NCBI GenBank assembly: GCA_905182295.1
Contig: CAJJAZ010000005.1
Location: forward strand, 207,704-271,703
DNA from: an uncultured Flavobacteriaceae bacterium
Lineage (GTDB): Bacteria; Bacteroidota; Bacteroidia; Flavobacteriales; Flavobacteriaceae
Reading direction: 5' to 3'
Length of the DNA: 64,000 nucleotides
Part shown: positions 60,823 to 64,000 of the stretch, piece after piece
Layout: each line of letters starts with the position of its first letter
Position numbering within the stretch: the stretch's first letter is position 1
Position numbers and translations under genes: made by a program
Notes under the pieces: generated by a model
The model's input: the letters and a program-made list of their open reading frames with translations, nothing else
Told to the model about the DNA's origin: nothing
The model's database searches: none

Positions 60823-61836
60823 ATGAGTAAATCTAAATTAGAATACCTTTGGTTAGATGGTTATGTACCAACAGCCAACTTAAGAAGTAAAACAAAAGTA
60901 GAAGAAAATTTCTCAGGAAAATTAGAAGACTGTCCTATATGGTCTTTTGACGGAAGTTCTACAAAACAAGCTGAAGGAGGTTCTTCTGATTGTTTATTAA
61001 AGCCAGTAGCTATTTATCCAGATCCAGCAAGAAGAGATGGTTATTTAGTCATGACAGAAGTTTTAAATGCAGATGGTACACCACACGCATCTAATGCAAG
61101 AGCTTCTATTGACGACAACGACAATGATTTCTGGTTCGGTTTCGAACAAGAATACTTTATCATGGACAAGAATACCCAATTGCCTTTAGGATTTCCTATG
61201 GGAGGTTACCCTGGACCACAGGGTATGTACTACTGTTCTGTTGGCGGGAGAAATACTCATGGAAGAAGCTTTGTTGAAGAGCACGCTAACTTGTGTATTG
61301 ACGCTGGATTAAACTTTGAAGGGATTAACCAAGAAGTAGCCAGTGGGCAATGGGAATTTCAATTGTTTGCCAAAGGCGCTAAGAGAGCTGGAGATGAAAT
61401 CTGGGTATCACGTTACTTATTAGACAGATTGACAGAAAAATACGGATACTATATTGAGTACCATCCAAAACCTGTAAAAGGAGACTGGAATGGTTCTGGT
61501 ATGCACGCAAACTTCTCAAACACGGTACTTAGAACTTGTGGTTCTAAAGAGACTTATGAGAAAATATGTGAAGCATTTAGACCAGTAGTGAACGAACACA
61601 TTGAAGTTTACGGTGAGTTTAACGACCAACGTTTGACAGGTTTACACGAAACCGCTTCTATCAAAGACTTTAGCTACGGAATATCTGATCGCGGGGCTTC
61701 TATTAGAATTCCTATTATCACTGTTGAAAAAGGATGGAAAGGTTGGTTGGAAGACAGAAGACCAGCGTCTAACGGAGATCCATATAAAATTGCTGGGCGT
61801 ATTGTAAAGACTGTAAAGTCTGCCAATATTTCTTAA
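60823..61836 (+). CDS. glnA: Glutamine synthetase type II-like (beta-Grasp)
   Basis: From ATG 60823 (MSKSKLEYLWLDGYV) the enzyme has 337 residues, the size of eukaryote-like GSII. Motifs are WSFDGSSTKQAEGGSSDC, the Glu ligands in WFGFEQEYFIMDK, GGYPGPQGMYYCSVG, INQEVASGQWEFQ, GDWNGSGMHANFS and ISDRGASIRIPIIT. Ligates ammonia to glutamate using ATP. In-frame ATGs at 60766 and 60772 would add 17-19 residues (MAMSKYYNFMASLNLNNQL) that relatives lack; the leader to 60823 would be about 75 bases if the -7 at 60734 is used. It is divergent from GSIII. Confidence 0.93.
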   Translation: MSKSKLEYLWLDGYVPTANLRSKTKVEENFSGKLEDCPIWSFDGSSTKQAEGGSSDCLLKPVAIYPDPARRDGYLVMTEVLNADGTPHASNARASIDDNDNDFWFGFEQEYFIMDKNTQLPLGFPMGGYPGPQGMYYCSVGGRNTHGRSFVEEHANLCIDAGLNFEGINQEVASGQWEFQLFAKGAKRAGDEIWVSRYLLDRLTEKYGYYIEYHPKPVKGDWNGSGMHANFSNTVLRTCGSKETYEKICEAFRPVVNEHIEVYGEFNDQRLTGLHETASIKDFSYGISDRGASIRIPIITVEKGWKGWLEDRRPASNGDPYKIAGRIVKTVKSANIS

Positions 61837-61860
61837 AAACCTACTTACACTTATTACTTA

Positions 61861-61894
61861 AAAGGTGTTCGCTAAAGCGGATGCCTTTTTTTTT
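61861..61894 (+). terminator. Intrinsic terminator after glnA
   Basis: Stem AAAGGTGTTCGC / GCGGATGCCTTT with TAAA loop; the 12 pairs include three G-U type wobble pairs. A run of nine T's follows at 61886-61894. Confidence 0.85.
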
Positions 61895-61899
61895 GCTCC

Positions 61900-62838
61900 C
61901 TAAGAAATGGTCAAGCAAATAAAGGCAGCATATCCGGCCAATAAAATAAGACCGTCCCTCCATCCCAATCTCATTTTACTAGGCACAAAAACTAAGGGAA
62001 GTACTATAAACGCAAAACCCAGCATCCAATAAATGTCAGATTCCAAAAGTGCCTGATCCATCACATTTATTGGGGTAATCATGGCCGTAATGCCCAAAAC
62101 AGCAAAAATATTAAAGATATTAGACCCTAATAAATTCCCTAGGGATATGGCCTTTTCTTTTTTAATTATCGCAATAACAGAAGCAGCCAACTCTGGTACA
62201 CTTGTGCCTACAGAAACAATGGTTATTCCTATAACACGTTCAGAAACACCAAAAAATGTGGCCAAACCTACAGCCCCTGAAATCAATAACTCTGAGCCAC
62301 CCCAAAGACCAACACCACCTAATACGGTATATAAAAGGGTTTTATACAAGGGTAAAGGAACGTCGTCTTCAGGCAATTCATCTACTACAGCATGGTCTTG
62401 AAAACGCAACAGGTACCATAAAAAGACCAATAACATAGAAAACATCACAAGACCTTCCCAAAAGACCAATTGACCATCTATATAAAGAAAGGCAAAGAAT
62501 ATCAACGAGGCCAAAAACATGACCGGCCAATCTGTTTTATAAAAGCTCTTGGTTACCTGGATAGTACCAAGCAATAAGGTAATTCCGAGCACTAGTCCAA
62601 GATTGGCAATATTAGACCCTATGACATTGCCCAAAGACAAATCTGGAAAACCATCTAAAGCTGCTTTTATACTCACAATAAGCTCTGGAGCAGAAGTGGC
62701 AAAAGACACTACGGTCATACCAATGACAATTTTAGGGATTTGCAACCTAAGGGATAGTGCTACGGCTGCTTTTAACAACCAGTTTCCACCGAATATTAAT
62801 GCCACCAACCCCAAAACAATATACAAAGCGTCTAACAT
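61900..62838 (-). CDS. K+-dependent Na+/Ca2+-exchanger-like protein (CaCA family)
   Basis: From ATG 62838 (MLDALYIVLGLVALI) it has 312 residues, about ten membrane helices in two inverted repeats. Repeat motifs are VVSFATSAPELIVSI with GNVIGSNIANLGLVLGITLLL, and VSVGTSVPELAASV with GNLLGSNIFNIFAVLGITAMI, which carry the paired alpha-repeat Glu ligands. Resembles E. coli YrbG. The ion pair is not fixed by sequence. The ORF runs nine codons further upstream, but the -7 element at 62854-62861 falls in that extension. Converges on glnA across a terminator. Confidence 0.92.
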   Translation of the reverse strand: MLDALYIVLGLVALIFGGNWLLKAAVALSLRLQIPKIVIGMTVVSFATSAPELIVSIKAALDGFPDLSLGNVIGSNIANLGLVLGITLLLGTIQVTKSFYKTDWPVMFLASLIFFAFLYIDGQLVFWEGLVMFSMLLVFLWYLLRFQDHAVVDELPEDDVPLPLYKTLLYTVLGGVGLWGGSELLISGAVGLATFFGVSERVIGITIVSVGTSVPELAASVIAIIKKEKAISLGNLLGSNIFNIFAVLGITAMITPINVMDQALLESDIYWMLGFAFIVLPLVFVPSKMRLGWRDGLILLAGYAAFICLTIS

Positions 62839-62853
62839 AGTCTTAATTTGAAG

Positions 62854-62861
62854 CAAATATA
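62854..62861 (-). promoter_or_regulatory. Promoter -7 element for the exchanger gene
   Basis: TATATTTG on the minus strand, exact TAnnTTTG, ending 15 bp before the chosen ATG at 62838. The -33 region has no clear TTTG. Confidence 0.6.
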
Positions 62862-62930
62862 ACAAAGCCCTTTATAATCTATTGTAAAAAAAGCAGCAAA
62901 GCACACTGAATACTACAATTTCAAATAATG

Positions 62931-62938
62931 TATATTTG
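62931..62938 (+). promoter_or_regulatory. Promoter -7 element for the 48-codon ORF
   Basis: TATATTTG, exact TAnnTTTG, 44 bp before the ATG at 62983. It supports transcription of the small ORF. Confidence 0.55.
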
Positions 62939-62982
62939 TACTAGTATTTTTGAGAGAAAAGTTTCTTTAACTAATAAAATCC

Positions 62983-63129
62983 ATGTTTAAAATCCTCGCC
63001 CAGCTCAACAAACTACTCCTCCCCTCTTTCACCAGAAAAAGACTGGATTTAGCCAATGCTAAAAAATGGCAGCTAGCCATAGTAGGTTGGCGTTATTACG
63101 TGACCACCCGTGCATTGGACAACCAATAA
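62983..63129 (+). CDS. Conserved small basic protein, unknown function
   Basis: A 48-codon ORF, ATG at 62983 and TAA at 63127-63129, after a good -7 element. It reads MFKILAQLNKLLLP, then SFTRKRLDLANAKKWQLAI, then a closing VGWRYYVTTRALDNQ: basic, with a Trp/Tyr-rich end. I recall very similar small ORFs in many Flavobacteriaceae, some annotated SsrA-binding protein although too short to be SmpB. The promoter, start context and amino-acid pattern support translation; the function is unknown. tRNA-Arg follows 128 bp downstream. Confidence 0.65.
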   Translation: MFKILAQLNKLLLPSFTRKRLDLANAKKWQLAIVGWRYYVTTRALDNQ

Positions 63130-63203
63130 AAAGATCCATTTCAGTCTAACTTTCTACTTTAATTTTAAACCAACAGATTTCTTGCAAGTATTTCTCACAA
63201 GTA

Positions 63204-63234
63204 TTTGGCACAACCCCAAAAAGAATTATATTTG
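63204..63234 (+). promoter_or_regulatory. Promoter of tRNA-Arg
   Basis: TTTG at 63204-63207, 19 bp, TATATTTG at 63227-63234: exact consensus. The tRNA begins 24 bp downstream. Confidence 0.85.
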
Positions 63235-63257
63235 CAGCCCTAACAAGGGATAACAAC

Positions 63258-63334
63258 GGCCTCGTGGCGCAACTGAATAGCGCATCTGATTACGGCTCAG
63301 AAGGTTACTGGTTTGAATCCAGTCGAGGTCACCA
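63258..63334 (+). tRNA. tRNA-Arg (anticodon ACG)
   Basis: A 77-nt cloverleaf with acceptor stem GGCCTCG / CGAGGTC (one G-U pair), D-stem GCGC / GCGC, anticodon stem TCTGA / TCAGA around loop TTACGGC (anticodon ACG, read as ICG for CGN codons after deamination), T-arm ACTGG / CCAGT with loop TTTGAAT, discriminator A and an encoded CCA. It is preceded by a perfect promoter and followed by a terminator. Confidence 0.95.
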
Positions 63335-63339
63335 TAAAC

Positions 63340-63369
63340 AAAGGGTTACAGAGATGTAGCCCTTTTTTT
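63340..63369 (+). terminator. Intrinsic terminator of tRNA-Arg
   Basis: Stem AAAGGGTTACA / TGTAGCCCTTT with GAGA loop (11 pairs, one G-U) and T7 following. It is 5 bp after the tRNA. Confidence 0.9.
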
Positions 63370-63375
63370 GTTTCC

Positions 63376-63567
63376 TCACTTGCACACTATTTGCACACAA
63401 GTCCCATTATAGAATAATAAAGAATATAATCTTTTATAAATCTCATTAGTTACATCTAAAGTAAATAAATTGGAGTTAACTAAAAAGTTAGGCTGTTGCT
63501 GCGCTTTAGAAGCTATGCTTGAAAGGACTAAGACCGTAAAAGCAATTGTTTTGATTGTGTTTTTCAT
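63376..63567 (-). CDS. Short exported ORF, possibly a truncated gene
   Basis: A 63-residue ORF with a convincing signal peptide (TIAFTVLVLSSIASKA, then QQQPNF). The mature part is only about 41 residues and ends in YNGTCVQIVCK. Its last codons are made of the doubled TTGCACAC sequence at 63380-63398, next to the tRNA. It follows the type IX-secreted protein gene by 21 bp; PorP/SprF-like genes often sit in that position, and the start is similar in kind, but I cannot match the sequence. It may be a gene whose 3' end was lost at an insertion or deletion point, or a real small secreted peptide. Confidence 0.45.
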   Translation of the reverse strand: MKNTIKTIAFTVLVLSSIASKAQQQPNFLVNSNLFTLDVTNEIYKRLYSLLFYNGTCVQIVCK

Positions 63568-63588
63568 TTTTGTATTGCTTTTATTGAA

Positions 63589-64000
63589 TTAGTAAGTAAG
63601 GTATAACCAACCTGTGATGGGTTTTTCTCCATTATTTAGATCTACCACGTAATAATAAGATCCTGCAGGAAGTAGATTGGAACTACCTTTATATGTTCCC
63701 CTCCAATTATTTTTGTAACCAAGGACAGAAAAAACTTCTTGAGCATTTCTATTATAGATTATTACTCTAGCATTAGGGTATTGCTCAATATTAATTACTT
63801 TCCAAGTATCTTCTAAGCCGCTACTTCCTGGAGTGAGCAAACCAGAAACAAAAAGTTTATCATCGTCAAAGCCATCGTTATTGTCATCTGGATCTGCGTT
63901 GTCTCCAATGCCGTCGTTGTCTGCATCTGAACACTCATTAGGATTTAAAGGAAATAGATCTGTAGCGTCTAAACAACCGTCATTGTCGTCATCTACGTCA
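63589..64000 (-). CDS. Type IX-secreted protein with type B C-terminal sorting domain (5' end outside window)
   Basis: Only the last 137 codons are in view; the frame is open to the window edge. They show calcium-binding thrombospondin type 3-like Asp repeats (DVDDDNDGCLDATDLFPLNP, then DADNDGIGDNADPDDNNDGFDDD) and then the gliding-motility-associated C-terminal domain: LFVSGLLTPGSSGLEDTWKVINIEQYPNARVIIYNRNAQEVFSVLGYKNNWRGTYKG, LLPAGSYYYVVDLNNGEKPITGWLYLTY. This is a type B sorting signal that targets the protein to the cell surface through the type IX system. A passenger domain further upstream is likely. It implies the strain has a type IX secretion system. Confidence 0.92.
   Translation of the reverse strand, partial: DVDDDNDGCLDATDLFPLNPNECSDADNDGIGDNADPDDNNDGFDDDKLFVSGLLTPGSSGLEDTWKVINIEQYPNARVIIYNRNAQEVFSVLGYKNNWRGTYKGSSNLLPAGSYYYVVDLNNGEKPITGWLYLTY

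Overview
The window is a chromosomal segment of a low-GC member of the Bacteroidota, most likely family Flavobacteriaceae. Support comes from the lineage-typical promoter core TAnnTTTG seen upstream of many genes (two with a perfect TTTG-N19-TATATTTG), lineage families (DUF5606, PUR-alpha/DUF3276, long NusB, DnaJ with a reduced zinc finger, type B type IX secretion domain, GSIII plus eukaryote-like GSII) and near absence of Shine-Dalgarno sequences. I see no prophage, insertion sequence or CRISPR array; almost everything is core housekeeping DNA.

Layout. 1-1.8 kb: 5' part of a secreted amidohydrolase. 1.9-3.5 kb (minus): ruvX, def and a DUF5606 gene. 3.6-5.5 kb: dapD, a decayed ORF fragment and a glycosyltransferase. 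5.6-11.1 kb (plus): second glycosyltransferase, threonylcarbamoyl-AMP synthase, CCA-adding enzyme, heme A synthase, a pRiA4b ORF-3-like protein and a nucleoid-associated protein. 11.1-12.2 kb (minus): an unnamed protein in which I see kinase-like motifs. 12.3-18.2 kb (plus): ABC-2 exporter, uvrB, M20 peptidase, DUF1456. Then sucC (minus), lysA and a thioredoxin-like protein (plus), guaB (minus) and a TonB-dependent receptor (plus). 25.5-29.8 kb (minus): nusB, DUF1573, yajC, pyrD, lysE-like and HMG-CoA lyase genes. 30-34.8 kb (plus): MsbA-like exporter, PUR protein, M14 peptidase. 34.8-37.8 kb (minus): acyltransferase, bile-acid-type symporter, CsaA-like and DinB/YfiT-like proteins. Then a cold-shock protein (plus). 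38.2-46.3 kb (minus): cyclophilin-FKBP fusion, M28 peptidase, NtrC-like regulator, MscS channel, dnaJ-grpE, TIGR01777 protein, MnmD-like methyltransferase. 46.5-48.6 kb: ilvE, a MazG-like hydrolase, a small membrane protein and crcB.

48.6-51.7 kb and 58.4-61.8 kb are two nitrogen-assimilation loci: P-II/amtB/porin, and head-to-head glutamine synthetases GSIII and GSII. Between them lie DUF1684, an Lrp-type regulator, a hydrolase, pyrF, prfA and purM. The end holds a Na+/Ca2+-type exchanger, a 48-codon ORF, tRNA-Arg(ACG) and the 3' part of a type IX-secreted protein.

The most interesting signal is non-coding. A CCCCTA...TAGGGG palindrome lies upstream of P-II/amtB and again between the two glutamine synthetase genes. 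In all three transcription directions its centre is 24-26 bp from a degenerate -7 hexamer-like element, where the -33 element should be. This looks like the operator of an unnamed nitrogen regulator. Others worth a second look are a degenerate 37-bp tandem repeat before the P-II gene, the kinase-like protein at 11-12 kb, a 19-bp palindrome against the guaB start codon, repeated TCTAAATAAG boxes around the TonB receptor promoter, and a possible insertion boundary beside tRNA-Arg.
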